DNA of 64,000 nt from Ypsolopha sequella (Eukaryota > Arthropoda > Insecta > Lepidoptera > Ypsolophidae), in NCBI GenBank assembly GCA_934047225.1, contig OW204012.1, forward strand, positions 11,842,001-11,906,000, written 5' to 3'. The translations under genes and the position numbers were made by a program. Below, in pieces: positions 30,164 to 41,035 of the stretch (positions within the stretch are counted from its first letter, which is position 1; each line of letters begins with the position of its first letter). The notes beneath the pieces were generated by a model. The model ran no database searches and was not told the origin of the DNA. It was given only the letters and a program-made list of their open reading frames with translations.

Positions 30164-31542
30164 TGTAGGGTTGTTTATCACAAAAAGTTACGCGGCGAAG
30201 TTTGGCTTGATGGTAAATTGCGTTTTACCCTCTTTTATAGACATGAAGATAATCGCGCGACTGCCGCGATGCCGAGAGTTTCTCGTTCATTTGTCGGACG
30301 GAGAGTTACCAGTATACTCGTGTTGGTTGTTTCTTTATTTGATGGCGTTCAACGGCGAATGAAAATGGCGGAGGTGCCAACAGGAGTAGTGTTTTTGATA
30401 TATTAGGTGGGTTTTTCGTGTTTAAATTTGGTTAATTATTCATTTGTGTGGAATAGTTTTATAATTTTGTTTTTGTATTTCAGGGAGATTATTTTCGGAC
30501 AATTTAGAAAAGGAATTTTTTTCGTCGGGTTGGTGGGAGTTCTGAAATCGTCAGATCATGGTATGTATTGCTTTCTTTGTATTTTGAGTCACCGGAATTT
30601 TGTTCTCATTGTTCCGTGTGGTAAAGGTTTTAATATTGTTTTTTCTCTTCTAATTCCAGGGTGTTTTGTTTTTACAAGATCTTCGTGTTTGTCAAGATCT
30701 TCTTGTTTCCGAGATTTACCTGCTGGCAGAGATTTGATCGCCGCGTGGTGTACGCAGATGCAGATCCTTGTCTGCGCGGTCGTGGATCGCTGACCTTGAA
30801 GGGGGCAGCGGACGGCGGGTCATTTCCGTGGTGGTTATTGGAAAAAAAATTCAAGTAGGTGTTGGAATTTTTTTACTTTTATCCACACACAATGGAGATA
30901 CCTAGGACGGTATTGTTTTCTGGACACTTAGTTATGTGTCCTATTAGTATTCAAGGTTAAATTCTTCTTCCTGTTTCACCGAATAACCCAAACTGTAAAA
31001 TTTAATGTTCTGTAATATTTTTTTCTTTCCTGGTAGAACTGAATGGTGTACCAGACGATTTGGTTTAAGAGTATGTTCGACAAAAATTTATTGTTCCCCT
31101 GAGCTAGATTTTATTTAGAAAATTATTTCCCTTGTTTGTTTACAAGTTTTGTTACTTTTAAAGTTTTTTTTATTTAATGTAATTTTCACAAGATTCCATG
31201 TAATCTAGTTACCTGTGGATAAGGCGGTAACAATTCCACCTAGTTATCACTTAAATGTTTATTTATGTCTTGGCAATACTAATTCCAATGTAATATTACT
31301 ACCAGATGTTAAGGCGGTACCTAACACAACTATTTTAAGGAACTTAAGGTCTTAGTAATGTCTTGGCAGGAAATTGCCAAATGAAGGTCTTGGCCAAACA
31401 CTTGTAACTAAGATAATTTTTTCCGTGAACACCTTTCCTTAACTTGTGAATGTTAGATTTTAGTTTTGATAAAATTAAATAAACTTAATTGTATAGTACC
31501 TCGAAGTTTTCTTCAGAACCTTTTAACAACTATTAGGTTACA
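30164..31542 (+). mobile_element. 1.38 kb insertion in the LINE, possible solo LTR
   Basis: Lies between the RT and the C-terminal tail of the LINE, flanked by AATT on both sides. It starts TGTAGGGTTG and ends GGTTACA. Near its right end is AAATTAAATAAACTTAATTG, with a plus-strand AATAAA-type signal about 70 bp before the end, as in R-U5 of an LTR. Short plus ORFs (30171-30858) have no recognised domains. Solo LTR is my preferred reading; no internal partner is present to prove it. Confidence 0.45.
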
Positions 31543-32566
31543 ATTAGGTCACTGTTTAGTTTTATCTTGTCCAGTTGCACGACTGGTGGAAAGACCGGGT
31601 TTCTGCCGGTCGTGCATCTGACAATGCTCATGCTGTTAATACGACCAGTAACAATGTCATATAGTAAGGACATATCAAGCAAAAGCCGGCGATCCTCGAG
31701 CGAAGGAATGCGATGGTGTAGACAAGAATCTTCAAATTTCATTTTTAGTAATCTGGCTTTAAAATTTAGGTGTCTTAAAAAAATCTCCTGTATTTTTTCA
31801 ATACGCTGTTTATAACTTATATAATGTGGTGACCATATAGAAGACCCGAACTCCAATAAACTTCGAACATAAGCAAAATACACCGCCTTAAGACAAGAAA
31901 GGTCCCTAAATTCACCACATACCCGCATTACGAAACCTAAACTTTTATATGCCCTGCTCACAATTGCATCAATGTGGTGCTCGAATGTTAATTTTGAATC
32001 AAGGCTCACACCCAGGTCTTTGACCACATCAACTCGCTGTATGGGATTACCGCTAATATTATAAGCATGTATGACAGGATTACGCTTCCTGGAAAAACTT
32101 ATTTGGACACATTTAGCAACGTTAACTTTTATCCGATTTTTACTGTAATAAATACTAAGTCGGTCCAGATCAGCTTGTAGTAATTCGCAATCAGCTTCAT
32201 TATTAATATCCAAGTATATTTTCTTATCATCCGCATACAGCAAGTAGTTGGAGTCGTGAAATAGACTATAAATATCATAGATATAAGCACAATAAAATAA
32301 TGGACCCAAGTGAGAGCCCTGAGGAACACCGGAGGGAATATCAACGAAATTTGAGCGATGACCACCGAGCACAACTGCTTGTCTCCTATTTGAAATATAA
32401 GAAGTCACCCAGCGATGAAGATCGCCTTGGATTCCAAGTTTTTCAAGCTTTCGTAGCAGAATGACGTGGTCTACGCGGTCAAAAGCCTTTTTAAAATCCG
32501 TGTAGACCACGTCAATCTGCCGGCCAGACTCCATTTTCTGAAGGACAAAGGATACCAGCTCAACCA
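31543..32566 (-). CDS. LINE reverse transcriptase (partial)
   Basis: About 340 codons open on the minus strand. Motifs: 'VYTDFKKAFDRVDH' (RT motif A, catalytic Asp), 'SGVPQGSHLGPLFYCAYI' (motif B), 'LLYADDKKIYL' (motif C, YADD catalytic pair), then 'INVAKCVQISFSRK'-type motif D and 'VVKDLGVSLDSKLTFEHHI' (thumb). This is the usual order in Jockey/CR1-like LINEs. It starts mid-domain because of 5' truncation; the ATG at 32567 lies at the TSD and is accidental. The frame ends just beyond 31543, where foreign sequence begins. Confidence 0.92.
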
Positions 32567-32769
32567 AATTCGTTGTAGTTACTTTCCATTTACATTGAAA
32601 GACCTTATATATTATTGTACTGTTTGCTTATTTGGGGTGGATCATCACACAAAACTAAACTCATTATGCTAGAACGTAGTCAGAGATATTCTCAAAGTGA
32701 TTTACAGTTATTGCGATAATGTTCAAAACAGCGAAGCATTCCTATTTCTATTAAAAAATTTTTATCTAA

Positions 32770-33090
32770 AAAATGCGATAAAGTGCGGGTCGGACTCGCG
32801 CACGAAGGGTTCCGCACCATTATCTATAAAAATGGCAAAAAAAAAATGTCTGTTGTATGGGAACCCCCTTAAATATTTATTTTATTCTGTTTTTTAGTAT
32901 TTGTTGTTATAGCGGCAACAGTAATACATCATCTGTGAACATTTCAACTGTCTAACTATCACGGTTCATGAGATACCCCTTGGTGACAGACCGACAGACG
33001 GACAGACAGATGGACAGACGGACGGACAGACAGACGGACAGCGGAGTCTTAGTAATAGGGTCCCGTTGGTTACCCTTTGGGTACGGAACC
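32770..33090 (+). repeat. unit A-related repeat with hairpin ends
   Basis: GCGGGTCGGACTCGCGCACG followed by GGGTTCCGCACC at the left and GGGTACGGAACCCTA at the right. It contains a GACGGACAGACAGA microsatellite (about 32986-33042). This is the well-known lepidopteran 'AAGTGCGAGTCGGACTCGC' repeat. Confidence 0.75.
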
Positions 33091-33710
33091 CTAACAATGA
33101 GCACAAATGAGAAATATAAAAAAATAAGTAATATAAATAAAAAAAATATTAAATAAAATACAATATTGGTATCAAATTGTAGGTATTAAATACTTGATTG
33201 TAAAAATATATTTGGCTATACTTAATTGCATCTATTTCGAGAAATCCTTAAAAACAAAAAAAATGTATGTCCCCCCCTTATCTGCAAAACTGGTGGACTG
33301 AAAAATATGAAAAATATCATGGTAATATGTGTTTACGTAAAGATTACAGGAAAAATAAATCGGTTGAGAAATTCACGAAAAAAAATTACAAAATTAACTT
33401 TATCATCCACAATACGGACTTTATCGCTAGGTACGCGAGTCTGACTCGCACTTGGCCGTTTTTTTTTTACACCGTCATATTTTAGCAAACTAATGCTATT
33501 TTTGTGCCAAATTTTATGTCTTTATCTTTAACGGTGCTAACTAAAGTTAATTTTGTCATTTTTTTTCGTACTGCACTGCTAGCACTGCTAAGGTTATGAG
33601 GCTGTGACATACGGACGGAAGGACGGACGGACGGACGGACGAACAACGGAGTCTCACCATAAAGGTTCTTTTGTGTACCTTTTTGGTAAGAAACCCTAAA
33701 AACGACCATT
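33091..33710. repeat. two unit A fragments meeting tail to tail
   Basis: 33110-33460 runs plus to CGAGTCTGACTCGCACTTGG. From 33466 a reversed piece follows, ending AAGAAACCCTAAAAACG at about 33706 and containing ACGGACGGACGGACGGAC. The junction is a T run. Confidence 0.7.
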
Positions 33711-33867
33711 TAGAATCATTTCTTAGGTCCTCCCTATAGTTATCGAATAAACCACATTTTCAGGTGAAAAATGCAATGTTTTTAATACGAATAATAAATC
33801 ATAATAATTGGGTGAATTGGCATAGATTAAATTTCTATGCCACCTGACACTAGATCATCAACAACAC

Positions 33868-34335
33868 CAGGTTTTCAAGGGTTCATTGGAAGAAACTAGG
33901 TCTCTCCTCATATTGAAGAAAATATATTTGATTTATCGATCTCTTATCTAGAGATTCCACTTATAAACAATGTTTTAAGATTTATACCTATGTCAAAAAC
34001 AAAAATGTTTTCCATCCTCTTTTTTTTGGTTTTCAAACGTTCGTTTCAAAAACGCGGTTAAGAGATCAACTTGATTTTTTTTTATAAAATAGACAATAGA
34101 AATATGGAGGGATGTTACCTAAACCCAATATTCTTTTCCCTACAAAATATTTCAGTATTAGCTAAAAACACACCAATTTGTTGTTTCGCTGCGTGATCAC
34201 TAGTATTACTTGCCCAAGAACAAGAGGCCAAAGAGTCAACATATAATCGCCTCTATGAAAAGCAAATAAGGTCTTTGCCATTAGACTTATTGTGCTGGAC
34301 GGGTAATAAAAAAAGTTGCTAGGGTATGCCATCCT
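33868..34335. repeat. host repeat D, uninterrupted at the BEL/Pao site
   Basis: Reverse of 21435-21631, 23266-23347 and 26425-26455. At about 33893-33905 it reads GAAACTAGGTCTCTCC, i.e. a single CCTAG (reversed) where the other copy holds the BEL/Pao element and its duplicated CCTAG. It also lacks the composite hairpin element. Confidence 0.8.
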
Positions 34336-34439
34336 CTTAAGTTTACGGGTGCATCGGATTCTTGTCTATTGTTGTCATTTCTCTCTTGTGTCCTCTATAC
34401 CCATATTATAAAGAGAATAGATTTAAATATTATTTAGAG

Positions 34440-34760
34440 TGCAATATAAACTAGAAAATATTAATCAGTAACAAACCCAAAGACAAGAATTTGACAAATT
34501 CCTCGGGCCAGGATTCGAACCTGCGACCTCTTGTTATCAAGACAAGCGCGCTACCAATTGCGCCACTGAGGTTCCTACCCGGACCGGTGAATTCTTCTAT
34601 CATACTTGTCCACTGTTATTTTTGCATCTGCTTGATATACTAGCTTGCACTGCACATACAGAACGCTCACGAGGGCGTTATGTGATTTCACGCCTTGTTC
34701 TTAAAAGATTTGATTGTTTTTTGTTTGTTTCTAGTTTGTAATCCATTCTAATATAAACTA
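34440..34760 (-). repeat. repeat unit with a tRNA-like sequence
   Basis: Flanks match the arms of the foldback 7591-7834 ('AACCCAAAGACAAGAATTTG', 'TTTCTAGTTTGTAAT'). The core is the tRNA-like sequence at 34501-34571. A tRNA-headed SINE is possible, although the tRNA lies well inside the unit. Confidence 0.55.
34501..34571 (-). tRNA. tRNA-like sequence / tRNA pseudogene
   Basis: Minus strand: CCTCAGTGGCGCAATTGGTA, then GCGCGCTTGTCTTGATAACA, then AGAGGTCGCAGGTTCGAATC, then CTGGCCCGAGG. The D stem (GCGC/GCGC), a 5 bp anticodon stem (CTTGT/ACAAG) and a T arm with TTCGAAT are formed. The acceptor pairs CCTC/GAGG, with mismatches at positions 5 and 7. The loop CTTGATA gives anticodon TGA (Ser) formally, but class I shape and neighbouring GAT leave the identity open. 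Mismatches and its repeat context favour a pseudogene or SINE head. Confidence 0.5.
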
Positions 34761-34764
34761 TATA

Positions 34765-34905
34765 TTTAATTATTGTCAGTAACCAGCGTGCCCAGCGTGT
34801 GTGAGTTTGGGCATTTCTTCCAGAAGGATCGCCAACAGTGGCGTAATCTTGGAAATGCTTTTGTGCAACAGTGGACGAAGACAGGCTGATGGATTAATGG
34901 ATAGG
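34765..34905 (+). pseudogene. LINE ORF C-terminal end (RTE-like)
   Basis: Plus frame 'FFQKDRQQWRNLGNAFVQQW' then TKTG and a stop. Related to 61290-61420 ('RREWQSPGKAYVQQ'). This xxRxxWRxLGxAFVQQWT ending is widespread in lepidopteran LINEs; I attribute it to RTE-like elements with modest certainty. Confidence 0.55.
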
Positions 34906-35020
34906 TTAGTGGATGCATTTTGAAATTCATGCATTTTTCTGTCATTACAAGTTTGAAATAAGAATTAAATATGCATAAATAAAACTGAGGCGTAACGTCG
35001 TCGCGTAAACGTCTTCACTC

Positions 35021-35061
35021 GCCCAGATGAAGGCAGTCTAAATCTGCTGAAACTGGTCGGC
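35021..35061 (+). ncRNA. degenerate hammerhead-like motif
   Basis: GCC, CAGATGA (35024-35030), a stem AGGCAG/CTGCT, GAAA (35049-35052), CTGGT, C, GGC. Stem I would be GCC/GGC and the site GUC. The core has CAGATGA instead of CTGATGA, so activity is unlikely. It may be the tail of another PLE-like element. Confidence 0.3.
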
Positions 35062-35253
35062 TTTCCCGATCATAACACGTATTGAGGTGAGCCGTTTTTA
35101 TATAAATCATGAATTATCCTCAAGTCTCATTTAATTATATAATTGCTTATCTTTACTTTTGAAATCTTTGTTCTTTGTACCTAATAATAACAATGACGAA
35201 ATACTTCAAAGCTAGATAATTCATAATACGCTAGCTATTGGTCTAAGTTGGTA

Positions 35254-36561
35254 CGAGGGGCATGCCAAAAGAAATTAGATACTCGAAAATTATAAAATTT
35301 ATTCTTTATTACAAGTATCGATCTTTTCGAAGTATTCACCCTGAGCACGTATACACTTTTCTATACGTCTGAACTAATTGGAAAATACCAATGACCACTC
35401 TTCTTTAGACACCTCAGAAATCTCGAAAATATAGGCAGCCAGTGCATCTTCTTTTCTTTCAAACTTCTTCCCCTTTATTTTTTATTTTTTGTTTTTGGAA
35501 ACAGGTAAAATCACAAAGTGCTAGGTCAGGGGAATTTGGTGAGTGAGGGAGGATTGACGCATTTTTTGAGTCGAAAAAATCAAGTGTTTTGGCAGACGTG
35601 TGCGACGCCGCATTGTCGTGGTGCCCGAGAAGGCGTCGGATTCCTGACTTCGGTCGCTTGTCACACCAAGCTGATATTACTGTTGGAGCACAAACTGTCA
35701 CATACCATTCGGAGTTCATCGTTCTTTGATTATCTAGCACTACAGTAGCAATATGATCCGTTTTGCTGAAAAACGAGGCGACCATTTGTTTCTGTGTGCT
35801 TCGTGCACGGCGACATTTCGTTGGAGTTGGCTCATCTTCAAAGCACCATACAGTCGAATGTCACTTTGTTTCGGGATCATAGTTATAAAGCCATGTTTCA
35901 TCACAAGTCAGTATATCATACACATTTTTTTTCTCGCCACCGTCGAATTTATCTATCATGAACAGGCACCAATCCAACCGACGGTCTTTCTGTTCATCAG
36001 TAAGTTTGTGCGGCACCCATCTCAAACAACATTTACGGAGAGAAAGGTGGTCGTGAATTATGGTTTGCATTGCTGCTGATCCAATTCCCTGTTCTCGCTC
36101 CAGCTCTACATACATAATTCGTTGGTTTTCGCGAATAAGTATTCGACTGCACGAACGTTTTCTTCTGTGACCGCGGTTGGCAGCCGAACTGTCTTCGCTT
36201 CATCTTTGAGACATCCCCGTCCTCTTTTAAATTCAGCGAACCAATTAAATACTGTTGTTCGCGAGCAACCAGACTCACCAAAAGTAGTAGCCAAAAGTTC
36301 AAAACATTCTTGAGGCTTAAAACTTTTTTATAGTCATAATAAATCATAGCGCGACAATCACTTCGACTGAGCTCCATTGCTGCAAGCGAATTCCCGCCAG
36401 ATTCTCGGAAAAATGATGCTCATCCAAATAAAAAAAAAAGAAATGATGTGCGTTCTATTTTCAGATATATCAACAAACAACCAGCCTATAAGATGATGTA
36501 TAACTTTCCAGTGTCAATCAAAGGAGTAAAGAGTATCTAACTTCTTTTGGCATGCCCCTCG
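35254..36561 (-). mobile_element. mariner transposon, second type
   Basis: Inverted ends of 31 bp agree at 30 positions, starting CGAGGGGCATGCCAAAAGAA. TA is duplicated at 35252-35253 and 36562-36563. Length 1308 bp is standard. The ends differ fully from those of the 19847-21141 element, so this is a separate lineage. The transposase lies on the minus strand and is broken. Confidence 0.92.
35459..36377 (-). pseudogene. mariner transposase, frame-broken
   Basis: Start MELSRSDCRAMIYYDYKKVL at 36377. The helix-turn-helix region shifts frame at about 36300 ('TVFNWFAEFKRGRG') and again near 36110. From 36115: 'RWVPHKLTDEQKDRR' (WVPHxLT signature) and 'DILTCDETWLYNYDPETK' with the first catalytic Asp. 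After a further break, 35785-35459 carries 'LLGHHDNAASHTSAKTLDF' (second Asp) and 'SPNSPDLALCDF' (third Asp). All three catalytic positions survive, but at least three frame changes make it inactive. Confidence 0.88.
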
Positions 36562-36563
36562 TA

Positions 36564-38480
36564 CTACTTTAATTAAAAATTAAATTTTAAAATTAAATGG
36601 CAAAGTAAACTGAAAATACAATTTAAGTATTTATTGCTCTGTTTGCATAAGGAATGATTAATATTACATCAATAAAAATATTGGTGTCGATTCGAAGGCG
36701 AATGGATACGCCAACTGCAATTAGGACCTGTCTTTGAAGGCCTACTCCTCCCACACGGGTGGTCTAAAAACTTTCATAAAGATATATGATAGGCATTATA
36801 TAGTCAAAAATAAATTTTAAGTTTCATAAACAATTTTTCTATTGTAAGTTTTGACAAAAAAAAATCGAAAGTCATCGAAAGTTTCACATGATTAACACAA
36901 GAATTCTCTTACTCCTTCCAAACGCCTAAAGCGATTTTAATTATTATTTCACCAAATTATAGGAAATTTTTAGATCTAAAAAATTTAAGTTCAAAACTTT
37001 TTTTTCGTTCATGTCGTCCATGTGAAAAGTATTATTTTCTCCTATTTTGCTCTAGCCGGAGACGCAGTGGTTGTCGTAACAGCCACTTTTCAAGGCACGC
37101 TGAAATGAACATTATTTCAATGTCGTTTCCGTTGATATTTGTACCGACACACATCGAGTTGCTTATTTAGCGTGGTCATACGCCTTAACTTATTTGACTG
37201 GACGAACCTTATTTTGAGCGTCCTGTCTTTGTCTTTTTGATACAGAAAGAAAAAGACAGAATGCTTAAATTAAGTTTAATCCTGTCAAATAAGTTAAATC
37301 GTGTTACACTGAATCGACACCAATTAGAGTCAAAAATATACACAATTTCTAAACAAAATTCTGGGCGCGTCCACAAAGGCGCCACACTTCGTCTAAATAT
37401 CCGAACAAAAACTTCGTAAATCCGCCGGATTTATATAAAAAACTTGAAACAATAACTCTTTAATATTCATAGTTACAAAACCCCTTTTCTAGGCGCCTGA
37501 GGATGTAAAAAAAAACAATTGTATCGAAAATATTATGAGAATTAATCTCCTCCGTATTAGTATTCCTACTGCATCGTAGATGGCGCCACACGTTTAAATT
37601 AGCGGTCTCCCGTATTCCTATTTTTTCCATTTTGCATTCCACCGAAATAATAGTATTGTTTTGTTGGTTTTGAATTTGATATGAATAAATGATACGTCAT
37701 GATGAGAAAAAGAAACATAAATATTTTCAAGATTTCAGTTTTGGCTAAGAAACTCTTGTTTGAACAAAAACCTTTTCATACCAGTTATTAGCAACTAGAC
37801 TAGCATAAAATAACCACTCCCTCATATAGCTACTATGCAAGCATAGTGGTAATCAGAGGGGGCGGCGGGGGAGTTAAAAGCAAGAAGCAAATTTATTATT
37901 AAAATTTTTTGTATTTCTTTATATACGAGTGCTTAAATAAAATTATAAACTGACTGACGAGTGATATCAACGCACAGCCCAAACCGGATCTAGAGACTTG
38001 AAATTTTGCACATAGATACCTTATACAGTGTAGGCATCCACTAAAGAAGGATTTTTGGAAATTCCATGCCTAAGGGGGTAAAATTGGGGATGAAATTTCG
38101 TGTGAAAGTCAGTCAGTTTCGAAGTTAGTAGGATCTTCAAATTTAGTGTTTAGACACTTTACCTAAGAATCAAATACGAGATCAAGAAATAATTTCATTC
38201 CGCAACGCGGCACTTTAGCAGAGGATGAATTCAGAGAACAAGACTATAGATTCGTTCGGAAACGCGGCTCGGCCTGTGGCTTCACCTGAGAATAATCAAA
38301 TACGAGATCAAGAAATTATTTAGTTTGGAAACGTGGCTTGGCCTTCGGCCTCGCCAAAAACACTAGCAGAGGACCAATTCAGAAAACAATAATTTTTCTG
38401 TTTATTTCCTAGATAAGCCGCGTCCACATTTATCTTTGGTCCCATCGCATAAGCAAAAATATTTTTTTATTTGTTGTTTC
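36564..38480. other. no supported gene; decayed repeats
   Basis: AT-rich. An imperfect inverted repeat lies at about 37185-37300 (AACTTATTTGACTGG ... CTGTCAAATAAGTT). 37960-38130 has the 'GAGACTTGAAATTTTGCACA' type sequence common in lepidopteran intergenic repeats. Otherwise nothing identifiable. Confidence 0.4.
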
Positions 38481-39159
38481 TAATTGCCTTTTTGTGGCAA
38501 TTACTTCCGTTTCAACAGAACGAATCCTCGAAATTGTTCAGACATTCATACCAAGAGCTGGCACTCGTCATACCGTGTCGTCGCATCAGTCTTGAAGAGG
38601 GTTTTATTCATGACATGCGTTCCCCATGAGCGCATGAATTTCATGCAATGCTCACTTTCCCGGTTTAGTGTTGTGCACGCGTTAGTGGAAATATCGATAA
38701 AAAACTATATTGGGATTTCTGGGATACGTTCAGTGTGATCTTTGGATAACGCCCGTCTAATATGCCATCTCTTTTGCACGAGTTGAATTTGTCTATACTA
38801 TTCTGCTGCCAATAAGTGTTATACGATGACGAATTTGAATGATGGATTTTTAGTCGCTGAACTGGAAGTAAGAACGAAGGGTAAGGCCGATATTAAGATT
38901 ATTAAGGTCGATCAATTTTCTTTGATCAATGTATTGTTTTTAAATTTGACGTCAAATGTTTTGTGTCAATTTTGTATGAAAAAGGATCCTTTTTTGCGAT
39001 AGTTTTAATATCGGCCTTAGTACTAGTCTATTCGAACAACTGTCACGATAGAGCCAGTGCCAAAATCGAAATCGAAATCCTCCAAGAAAAGAAGATTGTA
39101 CTGTACAGGACCACAAGTTCATATAATTAACTATTTAGTAAGCACTTAAAATATTTAAG
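38481..39159. other. no recognisable feature
   Basis: The ORF at 38484-38738 shows no known domain or conserved pattern. A small inverted pair (AAGGCCGATATTAAG ... TTTAATATCGGCCTTAG) spans about 38883-39018 and could be a short foldback. Confidence 0.35.
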
Positions 39160-39557
39160 GGTCGGTATTCCGAGATTCGGGGTTCGGTCTTTTTAAGACG
39201 GTAAAAATTCAAATTTCTGAACAAAATAAATACCACTTACAAGATGAAGTGCGGGTTCATTAAAAAAATCACGGCAATAACTTAACTTAACTTAACTTAA
39301 CGGTAACTTCAGAAAAAAAACAGGAATTTCAAGAAAATCTCTTGAATAGCATTGCAGCGCTACGGGTGTAACCTGAACTTGACATCCTGTTTTTTTTTTC
39401 TGAAGTTACTATACATTAGTGCCAGTTTTTTTTTAATGCACCTGTACTTCATCTTGTAAGGTAACAAGTGGTATTTATTTTGTTCAGAAATTAATATTTT
39501 ACTATCTTAAAAAGCCATAACCCCTGTTTTGCCCAATCTCGGAACTCCGACTCTTAA
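39160..39557. mobile_element. foldback MITE
   Basis: Outer ends GGGTCGGTATTCCGAGATT and the near complement AATCTCGGAACTCCGACTC. Inner arms share TTTCTGAACAAAATAAATAC and its complement. A CTTAA pentamer is repeated at about 39281-39300 (TAACTTAACTTAACTTAACT). Confidence 0.75.
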
Positions 39558-39879
39558 TCCAGACATCTCTACTTCAGGGATTACCATTATTATGCGATAA
39601 AAAATTATCGATAAGCAGCTCTCAAATGTGGTGCTCCTACCCCATCCCTACAGAAGTGCCGCATATTCCGTACCGTGACGAAACAGGGTAAAGCACATTT
39701 TGACTAAAATTAGCATAACAAAATGAACATGGAAATTGATTTAAAACGAGTACAAATACTTAGAGCTGTTCGTAAGTGAGGGTGGTTTTCGAGGGAGATT
39801 ATCGGATTTGTTTTGATTTAATGGTTTCGGATTTAGACGGGAATTAAAACTGGATGGAGTTTTAGTCGCCAGAACGCCC

Positions 39880-39990
39880 AAAATGTATATATTTTTTGTA
39901 TGTTATATTCCACATAAATATAAATACTAAATTAAATGGTTTTAGGCGCTATATTTCGACCTGAAGTGGGGTCGTCATCAGGCGAATAGA
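39880..39990 (-). mobile_element. Penelope-like element tail fragment
   Basis: Reverse of the 17122-17215 region: ATTCGCCTGATGACGACCCC, then a variable loop, GGTCGAAATATAGCGCC. The rest of the element is missing. A CAAGGTGA MITE (40011) stands next to it. Confidence 0.65.
39946..39987 (-). ncRNA. hammerhead ribozyme-like motif, second copy
   Basis: CTGATGA at 39981-39975, stem II GACC/GGTC with an 8-base loop, GAAA at 39957-39954, TATA, then GCGC. Compared with 17122-17166 the stem II loop has changed (CACTTCA-type) while both core boxes are the same, the pattern expected of a selected ribozyme. The same extra C follows CTGATGA. Confidence 0.55.
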
Positions 39991-40010
39991 GAAATATTAT
40001 GTGTTATATA

Positions 40011-40272
40011 CAAGGTGACTTTTTGATCATCGTCCAAATTCATACTGAAGGCTTTGTAAGTGATCAGCATCATGAATCGATAACAATTTTTGTGAAATTC
40101 GTATAATGAAATTTCGACTTCCCATAGTAATTCATTCCCAATCCTGAGTGAATCACTATAGGGAGTCAAAATTTCATTTTATGAATTTTACAAAAATCGT
40201 TATTGTTTCATGATGCTGATCACTTACCAAGGCTCATGTATGAATTTGGACGATGTTCACAAATTCACCTTG
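40011..40272. mobile_element. TA-target foldback MITE ('CAAGGTGA' family)
   Basis: Complete copy, TA at 40009-40010 and 40273-40274. The arms run about 120 bp to a centre near 40141 (ATTCCCAATCCTGAGTGAA). The ORF at 39978-40169 is repeat sequence. Confidence 0.88.
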
Positions 40273-40279
40273 TATACAT

Positions 40280-40690
40280 ACAATAGTGGTTTATGCTACA
40301 AGGGCGCAAAGGAATAAATTACGAGGACGATTTAAAATCGAGCGTAGCGAGTGTTTTAAATGTAACCGAGTAATTAATTGCTCTTACGCCCGTGTATCAT
40401 ACTACGTTTTTCAATGCATAGTGTGAGGAAATAAAACAAATATAATCTTGTGAACTTTAAATTATAATTGGCTCAAAAGGATTGTATCCAGAGCCGTTAA
40501 ACAGAGAAAAAAAAAGTATAACATTTATGGTACACAGGAAAGGCTGCAGGTTAGCCAACCATTGTAAATAAATAAAAAAAAATAATAATAATAAAGCCCC
40601 AGGGCAAAATAATCGACTTTCTGTTCGGTTTTGATGCATAAAAAGTGGGCCTTTACGAGCACTTGCATTGAAAAAAAATAAAAAGGCCCT
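40280..40690. repeat. half copy of the 50.8 kb palindrome
   Basis: GGGCGCAAAGGAATAAATTA through GGCCTTTACGAGCACTTGCA, the same arm as 1043-1607 in reverse, without the MITE found there. Confidence 0.8.
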
Positions 40691-41035
40691 TAAACGGTCA
40701 TCCATCCATCCATCACCCTAGTTCGTCCACTGCTGGACATAAGCCTTTCCAGGACTTTGTCACTCCCGGCGGTCATCCTGGAAGAATTGCCCATACTCAC
40801 ACACGCTGGGCAGGCGGGTTGGTGAGCGCGGTGCCGGAACCCTCACCAGTCTGTTCCATCTAAGGCCCGGCTATTAGGGATGGATATACCGCCATCCATC
40901 GGTCCCAGGCATGGTGGGCCTCCTGGTTTTTTGCCTGTGAGCTGTCCTCTTACTGTGGAGGTACCACCATCTTACTTGGAGACCCCCTCGAAGTAATTCG
41001 GGGGAGAGTAAGTTCGATTTCTTGACCTTGAAGGT
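40691..41035 (-). mobile_element. LINE 3' end ('GTCCACTGCTGGACATAA')
   Basis: Contains TTCGTCCACTGCTGGACATA, GGCGGTCATCCTGGAAGAAT and CACACGCTGGGCAGGCGGGT. Reversed, it matches 61260-61425 and 60440-60610. The minus sense encodes the RRxWxxxGKAYVQQ-type C-terminus. Confidence 0.65.

Larger units (their letters stand above)
29688..32566 (-). mobile_element. 5'-truncated non-LTR retrotransposon (Jockey/CR1-like)
   Basis: Flanked by an 8 bp direct repeat AATTCGTT at 29680-29687 and 32567-32574. Its reverse transcriptase (31543-32566) and C-terminal tail (29950-30160) lie in the same minus orientation, with a 1.38 kb insert between. No poly(A) is seen at the 3' end (29688 side). Truncation removes endonuclease and the start of RT, so it is dead on arrival. 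Confidence 0.8.
29647..32607. mobile_element. MITE split by a LINE insertion
   Basis: TAAGGTCTTTCAATTTAAAT at 29647 and its near complement ending ATTGAAAGACCTTA at 32607 are the ends of the same family as 6383-6645. TA stands outside both (29645-29646 and 32608-32609). Taking out 29688-32574 (LINE plus one TSD) leaves a hairpin-like MITE of only ~74 bp. Confidence 0.75.

Noticed and set aside
30171..30858. Several plus-strand ORFs, one with hydrophobic character
   Set aside because: They fall inside the 1.38 kb insertion in the LINE, overlap in different frames and match no family; an LTR-like origin is more likely.
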